From Aquincolibacterium sp041674705 (GTDB lineage Bacteria > Omnitrophota > Omnitrophia > Omnitrophales > Aquincolibacteriaceae), in contig JBAYVF010000011.1 in NCBI GenBank assembly GCA_041674705.1, positions 1 through 59,518 on the forward strand: DNA of 59,518 nucleotides, given 5' to 3'. The notes under the pieces were generated by a model. That model was given only the letters and a program-made list of their open reading frames with translations. It was not told the origin of the DNA and searched no databases. Numbering within the stretch: the first letter of the stretch is position 1; each line of letters opens with the position of its first letter. Position numbers and translations under genes: made by a program. Shown in pieces: positions 49,001 through 57,080 of the stretch.

Positions 49001-49314
49001 GCCGCAAAGTCGATATCCTGTCCCCAATTGAAAGAAGCCATGATGGTGCTGCGGCCTTCGCGCGAAACCGATTCAATGCGTTTCAAGCCCGCCACAGACC
49101 CGATCGCCTCTTCCACCACGCGCGTGATAAGGGTCTCGATCTCTTCGGGCGCGGCGTTCGAGTAATCGGTGACCACGGTAACCTGCGGGAACGTGATCGG
49201 AGGGAAAAGGTCCTGCGGAAGACGTTTAAAAGAAAGAACGCCCAGGAGGATCAGCCCGAGCGTGAACATGTAGATCGTGACTTTTTTCTTGATCGCGAAT
49301 TCGGGAAGGCTCAT
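46057..49314 (-). CDS. RND efflux pump inner-membrane permease (first)
   Basis: A 1085-residue AcrB/HAE1-type permease: LPEFAIKKKVTIYMFTLG start, porter loops with SNAAPEEIETLITRVVEEAIGSV and PLARPILLLSVTA, helix groups about 370-580 and 915-1070, and LGGLAIAIGMILDTSIVVLENIF and LGLVLLGGVVVGNGIVLMEYI. The C-terminal four residues are read from the inverted-repeat element next to it. It is 45 bases downstream of the adaptor gene, with which it and the TolC gene form a tripartite export system. Substrate unknown. Confidence 0.95.
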   Translation of the reverse strand: MSLPEFAIKKKVTIYMFTLGLILLGVLSFKRLPQDLFPPITFPQVTVVTDYSNAAPEEIETLITRVVEEAIGSVAGLKRIESVSREGRSTIMASFNWGQDIDFAALAIREKVDLIKERLPKEAEDPVVLKFDPLARPILLLSVTAPDLPPVRMKLLTEKMLKDRLEKVEGVASVSLSGGVNREILVEIDQPRLQANHLSLLEVVNSLDEANVSYPAGSIKKGLYEYLIRTVGDFRSPAEIGYAVVGVDNVEKLRREDISFVERDTSEGPRQTIEKLRGEVEKQMLEKRLVTVKDIGNVVDGLADKTSISRYNGVQNISVAVQKQSNANTIQVVDQLRKELKFLEEDLNSRGLQVKIIYDHSVFIRGTIENLGSQAMQGGVLALITLYIYLRSFAISVLVIVSLPLTILGVFFLMAMAGVTVNIMSLGGLAIAIGMILDTSIVVLENIFRKRQEGAGAEQGAIDGASELVWPVVSSNLTTIAVFFPLIVFVPGVAGQIFKDLAWAIIFSQIISTFVPLTLIALLSTYVTVKQQEYKPLSLTGDLDQKIMALPTKSEQNRFMIGILLTAFAVLASTFLIVPTIDREVLPKVDQGQFYVKVDMPLGTRLNVTDDVCKRLEDVLRSEAAVQDISVAIGSEKTSRGEIKIETLRPSQSLILVTLDKKRKQSSSKIVASLKKKVESMNLEKDDAKVEFVLQESEFSVGAGSIKPILIEAKGYDFTLMEDLVKRLKDRLGAIPGVVNVQDDIGEKSPETKLEINKKRAALYGVSAMDISLTAKAAIEGVVATQYREAGREIDVRVRLSDKDKENISNLGTLLLYSKVLDIHVPLKEIASIDRGQGPSEIKRMDQERTVTISAEIDKTRQDKDVLADVQKFLAGLRVPDDIPQDFQVRLSGKAKEIQENFGGVIFAFALAIMLVYMIMAAQFESFLQPLIIMVTVPLSFGGALIALKVTGSSFNVISLLGLVLLGGVVVGNGIVLMEYINQLRSEGKEMVAAVWEATRTRTRPVLMSSTTTIMGMFPIALGLGEGGGLLSPLAITAMGGLFSSTVLTLIVLPCFYIIVNRFMEKYLGYEEETVEESHVTPPPA

Positions 49315-49359
49315 AGGGTCGGGATCATTCTGCGGCGATCACCTTTCATCCGCATGGCT

Positions 49360-50787
49360 CTAAAGTTCGGCTTCTTGGGTTTCGATCAAACGGACCTTCT
49401 TTCCATCCTCCAGTCTCTCGAACCCGGTCATCACGACAATTTCTCCTTCCGTAAGGCCCGCGTCGATCTGGGAATAATCCGTGCGGGTGTAACCTACGGT
49501 CACGGGACGCTTCTCCGCTGTTCCCTCCTCGATCCTTGAGGAATCTTTTCCTTCAAGCGCCTTCCCGGCCGCTTTGCCGGTTTTCTTTTCGCCTTTTTCC
49601 TGGCTCTGGGCCCCGGCGCTCAGTGCGGCCATCGCCCCCATGGCTCCGGCCACTTGAGGCTCTACAGCTTTTGGCGCAACGCCTTCGGGCAGCTTGACCA
49701 CATAAACGAACTTTTCACCCTCCCCGCCCTGGATCGCATCGGTTGGCACCACAAGCGCATCTTTCTTGCTATAAAGCATGATACGAACACGGGCGAACAT
49801 CCCCGGCATCAGAAAACCTTCGGGATTTTCAATGCGCACCTTGGCGGTCGAAGTGCGGCTTGTCCCTGAGATCTGAGGAGCAATATTCTCGATCACCCCT
49901 TCAAAGGTCTTGTCCGGATAAGCGTCCACGAAAACCTTGGCCTTCTGCCCAAGCGTGATCTTCTGGACATCGCGTTCGACGATCCCAAACTCGGCGTAAA
50001 CATATTCCGTGTTGATATGGGTTCCGATCAGCGTACTCTGGCTGATATTTTCCCCTTCCTCCACGTTCAGGTCACCCAACATGCCGGACGACGGCGCGTA
50101 AAGGTTCGACTTCTCAAGCATGGCTTCGTTCGCCTTCATTTCAAGGCGCTGGGCCTCAGCTTCGTATTTTGCGGCATCCATTTCCAGTTTCTTTTTTTCC
50201 ACCGTCGACGGCGGGATCGCCCCCATCTTCAGAAGCTTCTCATTTTCCGCGACTTCATTTTCTGTAACTTTGGCCTGGGATTCCGCTTTATTGAAAGCCG
50301 CTTGGGCCCGTTTCAAGCGCAGGAGAATGTCATCCTGTTTCATGGAGACAAGCAGGGCGCCTTCTTCGTAGCGTTCCCCTTCTTTGTAATTGATCGAACT
50401 GATCACGCCGGGGATCTCAAAGCTGAGCTTCAGCTCCATTGACCCTTTGATGGTCCCGAGCACGTTCATGGAATCCTCATAATTAAACCGGCCGACTTTA
50501 AATCCCTTGACCGCCACCGGCGCGTCCTTGGCCGCCTGTTGCTGTTGTTTCAGCGTTTCACTCAAAGAAGGCTGCTTGCCCTCGAAAAGTCCCGCCACCA
50601 TCTTGCCGGCCAAAAAAAGTCCCACAACAACAGCCACGATAAGGATCAAACGAATCCTGTTCTGAAAAATCCAGGAACCTCGCACCGCCTCCGGAATCGG
50701 CAAAGGCATTTTGACCGGCCCCGACGGGGATTTGATCCTGAAGGGCAGCTTTTCGTTCCCGGGATTTTTCTCGTCTTTCATATCCAT
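49360..50787 (-). CDS. RND efflux periplasmic adaptor (membrane fusion protein)
   Basis: A 475-residue adaptor. A single membrane helix (about 45-68, IRLILIVAVVVGLFLAGKMV) anchors it; residues about 100-330 form the lipoyl/hairpin/barrel core (GTIKGSMELKLSFEIPGVI, a coiled hairpin rich in Ala-Glu-Lys, YAPSSGMLGDLNVEEGENIS), then a beta-barrel and membrane-proximal part. An insert of about 40 residues rich in Ala, Gly and Lys (near 390-430) is unusual. ATG 50787 is chosen for GGAG 7 bases upstream. The 196-bp gap to the TolC gene is filled with a CCAAG word repeat. Confidence 0.93.
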   Translation of the reverse strand: MDMKDEKNPGNEKLPFRIKSPSGPVKMPLPIPEAVRGSWIFQNRIRLILIVAVVVGLFLAGKMVAGLFEGKQPSLSETLKQQQQAAKDAPVAVKGFKVGRFNYEDSMNVLGTIKGSMELKLSFEIPGVISSINYKEGERYEEGALLVSMKQDDILLRLKRAQAAFNKAESQAKVTENEVAENEKLLKMGAIPPSTVEKKKLEMDAAKYEAEAQRLEMKANEAMLEKSNLYAPSSGMLGDLNVEEGENISQSTLIGTHINTEYVYAEFGIVERDVQKITLGQKAKVFVDAYPDKTFEGVIENIAPQISGTSRTSTAKVRIENPEGFLMPGMFARVRIMLYSKKDALVVPTDAIQGGEGEKFVYVVKLPEGVAPKAVEPQVAGAMGAMAALSAGAQSQEKGEKKTGKAAGKALEGKDSSRIEEGTAEKRPVTVGYTRTDYSQIDAGLTEGEIVVMTGFERLEDGKKVRLIETQEAEL

Positions 50788-50807
50788 TTTTAGCTCCAAT
50801 TTTTAAA

Positions 50808-50940
50808 ATTCCAATGATCAAGATACAGGCACCAAGCAAATCCCAAAATCCAACGACCAAACCGTTTTGATTATTGTTTTTTGGTCATTGATTATTTTTT
50901 GGTTATTGTCTCTTGGCGCTTGGTTCTTTTAAAAATGTTC
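50808..50940. repeat. CCAAG/CTTGG word repeat block
   Basis: Words AAAATTCCAATGATCAAG, CCAAGCAAATCCCAAAATCC, TTGGTCATTG, TTGGCGCTTGGTTC in both orientations between the TolC and adaptor genes. The same family is at 58683-58846. Confidence 0.6.
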
Positions 50941-50982
50941 TTGCCCCTAAACTTTTAAAAACGCACCCATCGGAACCAGAGA

Positions 50983-52836
50983 TTACTTCTTCTGGGGGGT
51001 TTCCATACTTAAAAAATCCTGAATGCCTACGGCGTGATTGAGCGACGCCCTGGCCGTAAAATAATCTTTTAGCGCTTTGTGAAGTTCAGCTTTTTCGCGC
51101 ACCAGATCCGATTCGGCCTGAAGATATTCGGAAAGCTCGATCTCTTTTTTGCTCAACCGGTATTCCGCAAATTCCCGCAACCGTTTGCGATATTCCAAAC
51201 GTTTGACGGTCGAATTCACCTGGATCATCGCCTTTTGGTAATCGTAATAGGCCTGCTTGACGTCCTGAAGCACCTGTTTCTCGGCTTTTTCCAGTTCCAC
51301 GACCTGGTTGAGTTTATCGACCTCGGCCTGCTTCACATTCACAAAAGCATCCAGACCATCCAGGACCCCAAACGTCAGACCATTTCTCCTCAAATAGGTG
51401 CCGCCTAATTGTTCAAATTGCGTGATGGACGGCGCTTTCTGATCCCGGCTGAAAGTGTAACTTGCCTTGTTGCCGCCAAGATTCCAGTTCATCTCGAGCA
51501 TCAGCTGCCATTCTTTTTTCAATTCCGGTGTGTGCTTGTATCCCGGTCCCATATCCACCGCGCGGGTATACGCCTCGCCCAAAGCTCCGAATTGATACGT
51601 CAGATTGGCCTTGGGCAAAAATTCACCCCACCGGATGCGTTCTCCGAGCCTCATGGCCTGGAGCTTCGCGGCCTCGACCTGAAGTTCCGGACGGTGCCCG
51701 TACGAAAGATCGATCAATTTTGACATTTCCGGCGCTTTGCCCTGACCCTTAAAAACATCCGGTACGGTTTTGACCCCGATCGCACTCCCCGCGGGAATCG
51801 CTTGGCCTTCCACCACTTCATTCAGATCATAAACCTTGGCGAGCGTAAGCTGATCGTTCACGGAAAGATCGAGATACTTCTGAATTTCGATCTTCGCCAG
51901 CTCAAAATCCTGATTAGCAGATTCCAGATCAAACTGCATCTGGCTGTAAAGCGACTGCACGTTCAACTGCTCGATCTCGGAGATGATTTTTTCCCGGAAT
52001 TTCTCCTCCGACATCTCCGCGAAACGTTTCATCTTGTCCACCGCGATGCGGTGCTCCTCGGCGGTCTGCAATGTTCGCTGGTATTCAAAATAAGCGCGGG
52101 AAAGATCGAACACAAGCTCAGCGAGGGTCTTGTCATAGTTTTTTTTCGCGGCCTCGAGATTCGCCTTTTCCTGGAGGAGCGTATTCCAGAGAATCCCGCC
52201 GTTAAAAATGGGCTGTTTGAGTGTCACATGCCAATCGTCTCCCGTAAAAGGAGAGCCGCTCAGCACGCCTTCCCGGTCGTTGAAGTTAAACAACACCTCG
52301 GGGAAAAGTTTCCGCAACGCCATGAGGACGCGCCGGTTGTAAAGTGAGATATTCTCATGCGCGGCCTTGGACTGGGTATGAACGGCTTGCGCACGCAGAA
52401 TAAGATCCTGAAGATCTTTAGCCCCACCTCGCAAGAATTCGTCTTTTTGCTGGATCTTGAGCGGTGTGATGCTGGTCCGGATATAGATCCGGTCCAAATA
52501 AGGCATCTCCTTCGCGCGCTCATCCCGCATCGCTTCCACCTGCTGTTCCACGGCGTTTTCCAGAGCTTCCGTGCGGGCCTTGTCCTCCGCCTTTTCGCGT
52601 TGACTCATCTTTTTCTTCTCTTTTTTATCCAGGATCTCGATCTTTGCAGCAGGCGTGTCCTTACGGACGGCGACGGGCTCTTCGACCTGAGACGCCGGAG
52701 GCGAAGACTGAGGGGATAGCGGAACCGTCGTAGGCACCGAGGAAACAGAACCTTCCGAGGCCTGGCCTTGGGAGGAGACCCCACAAAGGGCGGCAACAAC
52801 AAGAGACACTAGGAGAAAGAAAATATTTTTTTTCAT
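50983..52836 (-). CDS. TolC-family outer-membrane efflux protein
   Basis: A 617-residue protein with signal peptide (MKKNIFFLLVSLVVAALCGVSS), a low-complexity Pro/Ser/Lys linker and coiled segment (about 25-120), then the two repeats of the TolC fold, each with long helices (for example TLAELVFDLSRAYFEYQRTLQTAEEHRI and KAEKQVLQDVKQAYYDYQKAMIQ). It is longer than classic TolC (about 470) because of the N-terminal linker. It heads the export operon TolC-adaptor-pump-pump-HAMP. The XRE-cupin regulator upstream on the same strand might control it, but about 240 bp with possible terminator hairpins lie between. Confidence 0.92.
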   Translation of the reverse strand: MKKNIFFLLVSLVVAALCGVSSQGQASEGSVSSVPTTVPLSPQSSPPASQVEEPVAVRKDTPAAKIEILDKKEKKKMSQREKAEDKARTEALENAVEQQVEAMRDERAKEMPYLDRIYIRTSITPLKIQQKDEFLRGGAKDLQDLILRAQAVHTQSKAAHENISLYNRRVLMALRKLFPEVLFNFNDREGVLSGSPFTGDDWHVTLKQPIFNGGILWNTLLQEKANLEAAKKNYDKTLAELVFDLSRAYFEYQRTLQTAEEHRIAVDKMKRFAEMSEEKFREKIISEIEQLNVQSLYSQMQFDLESANQDFELAKIEIQKYLDLSVNDQLTLAKVYDLNEVVEGQAIPAGSAIGVKTVPDVFKGQGKAPEMSKLIDLSYGHRPELQVEAAKLQAMRLGERIRWGEFLPKANLTYQFGALGEAYTRAVDMGPGYKHTPELKKEWQLMLEMNWNLGGNKASYTFSRDQKAPSITQFEQLGGTYLRRNGLTFGVLDGLDAFVNVKQAEVDKLNQVVELEKAEKQVLQDVKQAYYDYQKAMIQVNSTVKRLEYRKRLREFAEYRLSKKEIELSEYLQAESDLVREKAELHKALKDYFTARASLNHAVGIQDFLSMETPQKK

Positions 52837-53075
52837 AAGCTTTGTATTGGCGGCATTTTACCACGTTTAAGGACAGAATCTACAGTCCTTGTCTTATTTT
52901 TTATTTCCATAAAGGGCGGCAAGGACAGCCCCGATTTTCATTTCACAACCCTACAGATAGTCACTGGGGAAGCTCTTCTTTTATCGGCAAAGACACGCCT
53001 AAGTTAATGCGTAAATCTGTTTTCCAGAGCCCCCTAAGGGAAGACAAAATCCGCGCAAAACAACGATTTCCGCAG

Positions 53076-53729
53076 CTACGAACGAAGAGGCTCCTGGACC
53101 CTGAAAGTCTTCTGGCTTTTGAGACATGACGGGACCGAAACCAGAAGCAGCGTGGAATTGCGCTGAAGGGCATTGGCCAGACGGAATTTCATCCCCCCGT
53201 AGAAATAAAGGTTGTCGCCCTCTTTCAGCGCCACTTTCCGCCCCTCAACCTCCCCTTCGAACTGGCCGTTCAGCGCCATAATAAAAAAAGCGCCGGCGGT
53301 GGCCCCCCCGAGGAGTTTTTCATCAAACTGCTTTTGCCCTTCGAGGATCATTTTCCCGCAAAAAAGTTCCTCCATCAGCGGCGTGAAAGAGATCAGCTGA
53401 ATGCCCTGGGACGGAAGATCAATCTTGTAGAGACCTTTCTGAGAACCCAGGGAGAAATAGTCTCGTTGATCGAATTCGGCCCGCCGGAAAAGATCGCTCA
53501 CGGTCATCCCGAACCCCTTGGCAAGCGCTTCTAGCGTGGCAATCGAAGGATTCCGGATCCTTCCCTTTTCAAGCGCCACAAGCGTCTTGGGATCGATTCC
53601 CTTACCGCGGCGGCAAAGCTCCGCGCCGCTCAATCCTTTTTCGCTGCGCAAACATCTCACCATTTGTCCCATATCGAGAGGGCGAATGGCTTGTAATTTT
53701 CCTGATTTATCTTTCCTGGATTGAGGCAT
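53076..53729 (-). CDS. XRE-family regulator with cupin domain
   Basis: A 217-residue regulator. Helix-turn-helix at about 20-85 (MGQMVRCLRSEKGLSGAELCRRG, TLVALEKGRIRNPSIATLEALAKGFG), then a cupin sensor (about 120-205; FFIMALNGQFEGEVEG, GDNLYFYGGMKFRLANA). Similar proteins sense small ligands or metals. The start ATG 53729 has GGGGGA as ribosome site, which is part of the motif TCTAACGGGGG; with its inverted partner at 53838-53850 this makes a 13-bp stem across the leader. Likely targets are the adjacent efflux operon or the glucanase gene, but this is only from position. Confidence 0.9.
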   Translation of the reverse strand: MPQSRKDKSGKLQAIRPLDMGQMVRCLRSEKGLSGAELCRRGKGIDPKTLVALEKGRIRNPSIATLEALAKGFGMTVSDLFRRAEFDQRDYFSLGSQKGLYKIDLPSQGIQLISFTPLMEELFCGKMILEGQKQFDEKLLGGATAGAFFIMALNGQFEGEVEGRKVALKEGDNLYFYGGMKFRLANALQRNSTLLLVSVPSCLKSQKTFRVQEPLRS

Positions 53730-53735
53730 TCGTTC

Positions 53736-53850
53736 CCCCGTTAGAGATAGAAAGTGCTTTACGAGCCCTTTCGTTGTTTAACGCATCATGTTGATTCAAT
53801 ATTGATTCTTAAAAATCAAAGCGAATGACCCCCGCCAATCTCTAACGGGG
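53736..53850. promoter_or_regulatory. 13-bp inverted repeat in the XRE-cupin leader
   Basis: CCCCGTTAGAGAT (53736-53748) and ATCTCTAACGGGG (53838-53850) are perfect inverted copies, 89 bases apart. The distal arm spans the last codons and TAG of the glucanase gene. The core equals the Rrf2-gene repeat at 8022-8122. Confidence 0.6.
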
Positions 53851-55851
53851 TAAATCCTTTTCTTGAGCCAAGACGACTTTCCCCAGAACAAAACGCTGGT
53901 ATTTTTCTTCATTGCGAAAAAACCAGACAAGTTTTCCGTCCCCGCCTTTTTGATCGATCTCATGCACCGCCGGGCTGATCCGGATCTCCTTTTCCGGGTC
54001 CGGCGTCACGCCTAAAAAATCCCAACGGATGGCACCTTCAAGGATGTACCCTTTTTCATCGGTGTAACTTTTAGCAAAAGCCTTCTTACTTTCCAGAGGA
54101 TCCTCCCCGCCCTGGAACCAGGACCAAGCGGCAAGCTCCTTATCGTCACGTCCCGGTCGGAAACCCAGCTGGTAATCCTCAGAACCGTTCCAGAAAAGCC
54201 CGTCCCCCGCCGGGTCGACATAAATCTCAAAAAGATCGTCGCGCCAGATATTCTTTCCTGTCTTTTTGGCCACGACATCGTCATCGGTCACTTTCGCGAC
54301 AAAATAAAGATACTCGCGGTCCCATGCAAAACGGACCGTGGCCCCCAGATCCTGGGGCCCGTCAAACTCCCCAAACTCTTTATTTTTCTCCGGATTCATG
54401 ACGATCGTCCCGCCCGGAGGCCAATCCTTGAGAAATCCATCCACGAGAATGCCTTCCGGAACATACGGCGCACGGTACACCGGCGGCTCCGGCCAGGGAA
54501 GCGGCAACGTCCCTTTCCGGAATCCCATTTTTTCAAGCGCGGCCCGGACCGGCGCGCTTTGAGCCATGAATTTCCACACGAGTCCGGTCCTGTAATTTTC
54601 GATCATGAGAAGAAGCGGTCCCTGATCGATCGCGAGGACTTTGTCGCTGAACCAGCCTTTGCCCACATTCATCGCGTCGGAAAAACCATACGGTCCCCAC
54701 ATCGCGTCGCTGTAGTAGGTGCGAATATTTTCAAGACAGGCGATGGATTCCGCAGGCGTAAACACGATCGAGCTTCCGCAGGCCGTGGGCGCAATCGTTC
54801 CGTCATGGAAAACTGTCCATCCCGGCGGCGCACCATAAGCGCGATACCCGGCAGGCCCGTCGGAGGCTGAAAGTCCCCAAAGGTTATGGCTATAACCCGC
54901 GAATTTCGAGGCTTGATCGATACAAAAGGCGCGGTTGGCAAGCGACGCATTCACAGAATTCTGGAAATAATCCGCAAACCCGTCATTTTGGCCCCGAAGA
55001 TCCAGCCAGATATGCGGGTATTGATGCGTAAAAAGCGGCGGCATTTGAATCAAGCGATAGTCGCGGTAACTGCCGATGGGTTGGAGGACCTCGCGCCAAC
55101 TTTCCGCCGGGATCGGGTGGGCCGGTGAACCGGTCGCAAGAACATAAAGAAGCAATCCTTCGGAAAAAACGTCCCACCGGCCCCGGTGAAAACCCGTCTC
55201 AGGGCTCCAAGCGAGCGCAAAGGTCTTTCCTTGATTCAGCATCCACGGAAAATCGACCCGCTCGTAGATCTTCTGCACCAGGTTCCGGATCTTCGGATCA
55301 TCGTAATATTCGGCCGCAAAAAGCGCCCCCGAAAGAAAAAGCGCCGTGTCGATCGGCGAAAGCTCGGAGTGATTCACCCTTTCGCCGGTTTCAAAATTCA
55401 AAAAATGGTAAAAGAACCCTTTGTGCTGCTCGGCATTATTAAGAAAAAACTCCAGGGTCCGCACCGTGAGCTCACGCGCCGAGGCCCGATTCATCCATCC
55501 CCGCTCCACCGCCACCGGATAGGCTGTCAGCGCAAATCCGACCCCCGCAATAGTCGCCGGAGTGTTCGTCACCGCCCCGGGCCGGTTGGGAGCACTATCC
55601 CGCACAAGACCGTTATGGGAATTGTGCTGCGCCTCGAAATAGCGGAATGCGCTTTGTTCGACCTCGTCGAGGAAGACGTCGTGGGATGGATCGGGGCTTT
55701 GAGCCAATACCGGTGAGCAAAGGATGAAAGTACTTAGTACATAGTACATGGTACATCGGACCAGAGACCGGAGACGAGAGATGAAGGCCGTGAAAAGTAT
55801 GTGGTAGGTGGTAGGTAGTAGGTAGGAACGACGAAATAACATTCCTATCAT
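53842..55851 (-). CDS. Secreted glucoamylase-like/GH144-type glucanase with CBM9-like domain
   Basis: A 669-residue protein if started at ATG 55851, which overlaps the stop of the gene before it (ATGA). Residues about 35-51 (MYYVLSTFILCSPVLAQ) look like a compact signal peptide, so a start at 55749 is also possible; the codons before and through it are a CTACCTACC/GTACTATG word repeat. About 60-470 is the (alpha/alpha)6 'glucoamylase-like' domain (FRYFEAQHNSHNGLVRD, HFLNFETGERVNHSELSPIDTALF, FTHQYPHIWLDLRG, NLWGLSASDGPAGYRAYG), known in beta-1,2-glucanases of GH144. About 480-660 resembles a CBM9 domain (LYFVAKVTDDDV, DDLFEIYVDP). It probably degrades an extracellular or periplasmic glucan. 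Confidence 0.88.
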   Translation of the reverse strand: MIGMLFRRSYLLPTTYHILFTAFISRLRSLVRCTMYYVLSTFILCSPVLAQSPDPSHDVFLDEVEQSAFRYFEAQHNSHNGLVRDSAPNRPGAVTNTPATIAGVGFALTAYPVAVERGWMNRASARELTVRTLEFFLNNAEQHKGFFYHFLNFETGERVNHSELSPIDTALFLSGALFAAEYYDDPKIRNLVQKIYERVDFPWMLNQGKTFALAWSPETGFHRGRWDVFSEGLLLYVLATGSPAHPIPAESWREVLQPIGSYRDYRLIQMPPLFTHQYPHIWLDLRGQNDGFADYFQNSVNASLANRAFCIDQASKFAGYSHNLWGLSASDGPAGYRAYGAPPGWTVFHDGTIAPTACGSSIVFTPAESIACLENIRTYYSDAMWGPYGFSDAMNVGKGWFSDKVLAIDQGPLLLMIENYRTGLVWKFMAQSAPVRAALEKMGFRKGTLPLPWPEPPVYRAPYVPEGILVDGFLKDWPPGGTIVMNPEKNKEFGEFDGPQDLGATVRFAWDREYLYFVAKVTDDDVVAKKTGKNIWRDDLFEIYVDPAGDGLFWNGSEDYQLGFRPGRDDKELAAWSWFQGGEDPLESKKAFAKSYTDEKGYILEGAIRWDFLGVTPDPEKEIRISPAVHEIDQKGGDGKLVWFFRNEEKYQRFVLGKVVLAQEKDLPR
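55800..55835. repeat. CTACC word repeat inside the 5' end of the glucanase gene
   Basis: GTGGTAGGTGGTAGGTAGTAGGTAGG, with GTACTTAGTACATAGTACATGGTAC at 55730-55755. Same family as 56221-56300. Confidence 0.7.
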
Positions 55852-56207
55852 TTAAATCTTCTTATGATCGTGGTCAACATCCGCCCCAAAGATTCCAGCT
55901 TGGAAGAAATGGTTTTAAGATCGTCTCCGGAAATATATTTTAGCCTTTCCGCAAGCAATAGCTCTGTTTCTAATTCTGCGGCAGAACCCATTGCGATCGA
56001 TAGAAATTGTTTATGCTCTTTGGGATGATACCGTCTGAATCCTTCTGCAATATTGGCGGGAATAGAAACGGCCGAGCGACGCACCTGGCTCGTAAGCCCG
56101 TACAATTCTTCTCGCGGAAACTTTTTCGTTAGTTCATAAACATCCGCCCCGATATCCATGCCCAGCTGCCAGATCTTTAAATCTTTAAAACTCTGTATCC
56201 CGCCCAT
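55848..56207 (-). CDS. Four-helix bundle protein (S23/IVP family)
   Basis: A 119-residue protein of the four-helix-bundle family first found as open frames in intervening sequences of 23S rRNA genes: FKDLKIWQLGMDIGADVYELTKKFPREELYGLTSQVRRSAVSIPANIAEGF at the start, with the family's SIPANIAEG motif. The family is common next to unrelated genes in uncultured bacteria; function unknown. AAAGGAG precedes the ATG at 56207. Its stop overlaps the glucanase ATG, so the two are cotranslated. CTACCTACC repeats lie on both sides, which suggests it travels with this repeat. Confidence 0.93.
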   Translation of the reverse strand: MGGIQSFKDLKIWQLGMDIGADVYELTKKFPREELYGLTSQVRRSAVSIPANIAEGFRRYHPKEHKQFLSIAMGSAAELETELLLAERLKYISGDDLKTISSKLESLGRMLTTIIRRFK

Positions 56208-56220
56208 TGCCGTCTCCTTT

Positions 56221-56300
56221 GCCTACCACCTACTACCTACTATTTACGACATACAACATACTATATACGACATACATTTTTTCGACTTACCACCTGCTAC
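56221..56300. repeat. CTACCTACC word repeat
   Basis: CCTACCACCTACTACCTAC, then CATACAACATACTATATACG and CTTACCACCTGCTACCTAC. It fills the gap between the response regulator and the four-helix-bundle gene. Confidence 0.7.
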
Positions 56301-57080
56301 CTACTTCGTGCTGAAGTAAACTAACTTTTTGACCAACGCCATCATCGCCCCAAGCGAACTACCCTTGTAGCCTTTTTCGATCACGGCGGGGTTGCCGAAC
56401 CGGCGCATCTCGGAAAGCTCCTCCCCGGAAATGGAATCGAAGAAAACAATCACGGGGATCTCGAGTTTTGAGGCCTTGAGTTTTTCGTAGAATTCGCGGC
56501 CGTCCATCACAGGCATCTTGATATCAAGAATGATCACGTCCGGGCGCTCGTGTGCAATTGCGGCAAGCGCTTCCTTGCCGTTGGCCGCACAGGTGATTTT
56601 GAACGCGGGGGCCCTGCGGTCTTCAAAATAATCCCGGACCATCGTCCCGATCTCATCTTCGTCATCCACGACGAGAATCCTCAGGAGCTCAGGCATGGGC
56701 AGGATCTCCACAAAACGTTTGTTGAAATCTGTGGGCAAGGACGCGGAGGGAAAAATAGCGTCAAAGAAAACTTCTTTAGGGGCCGCTGGAGCAGCCCCCA
56801 GGAGACAAAACCGGAATGCCGGGTCCGTACTTTTACGGACCTTGATCTTCTGGAGAAAAGCTTTGCTTAGAAAACAGGGCTCGGCAAAAAGGACGCCGGG
56901 AAGGGCTTTGTCAAAAAGGGTCGCAGCTTTTGCGGGTTCTTCGGCGACTGAGATCGACGCCGGCGTATCACTAAAATAATCTCGCAGGAAAGACGCCCAA
57001 AGGCCCCCGCGTTTTTTCCCGCCCTCCGGACGAGACCCCGCCGCTTCGCAGGCGGTGGCAAGAATCAAAACATTTTTCAA
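56301..57080 (-). CDS. Response regulator with an unfamiliar N-terminal domain
   Basis: A 259-residue protein. About 133-255 is a receiver with VDDEDE, phospho-Asp in VIILDIKMPVMDG and PVIVFFDS, but the usual Lys region reads VIEKGYKG. About 1-125 is a degenerate domain I do not recognise, perhaps a second, decayed receiver-like fold: it starts KNVLILATACEAAG and has SFLRDYFSDTPASISVAEEPA, a segment also found in the small broken frame at 58087-58239. The start is a TTG at 57080 with a perfect AAGGAGG 6 bases upstream. No output domain or adjacent kinase is present. Confidence 0.85.
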   Translation of the reverse strand: MKNVLILATACEAAGSRPEGGKKRGGLWASFLRDYFSDTPASISVAEEPAKAATLFDKALPGVLFAEPCFLSKAFLQKIKVRKSTDPAFRFCLLGAAPAAPKEVFFDAIFPSASLPTDFNKRFVEILPMPELLRILVVDDEDEIGTMVRDYFEDRRAPAFKITCAANGKEALAAIAHERPDVIILDIKMPVMDGREFYEKLKASKLEIPVIVFFDSISGEELSEMRRFGNPAVIEKGYKGSSLGAMMALVKKLVYFSTK

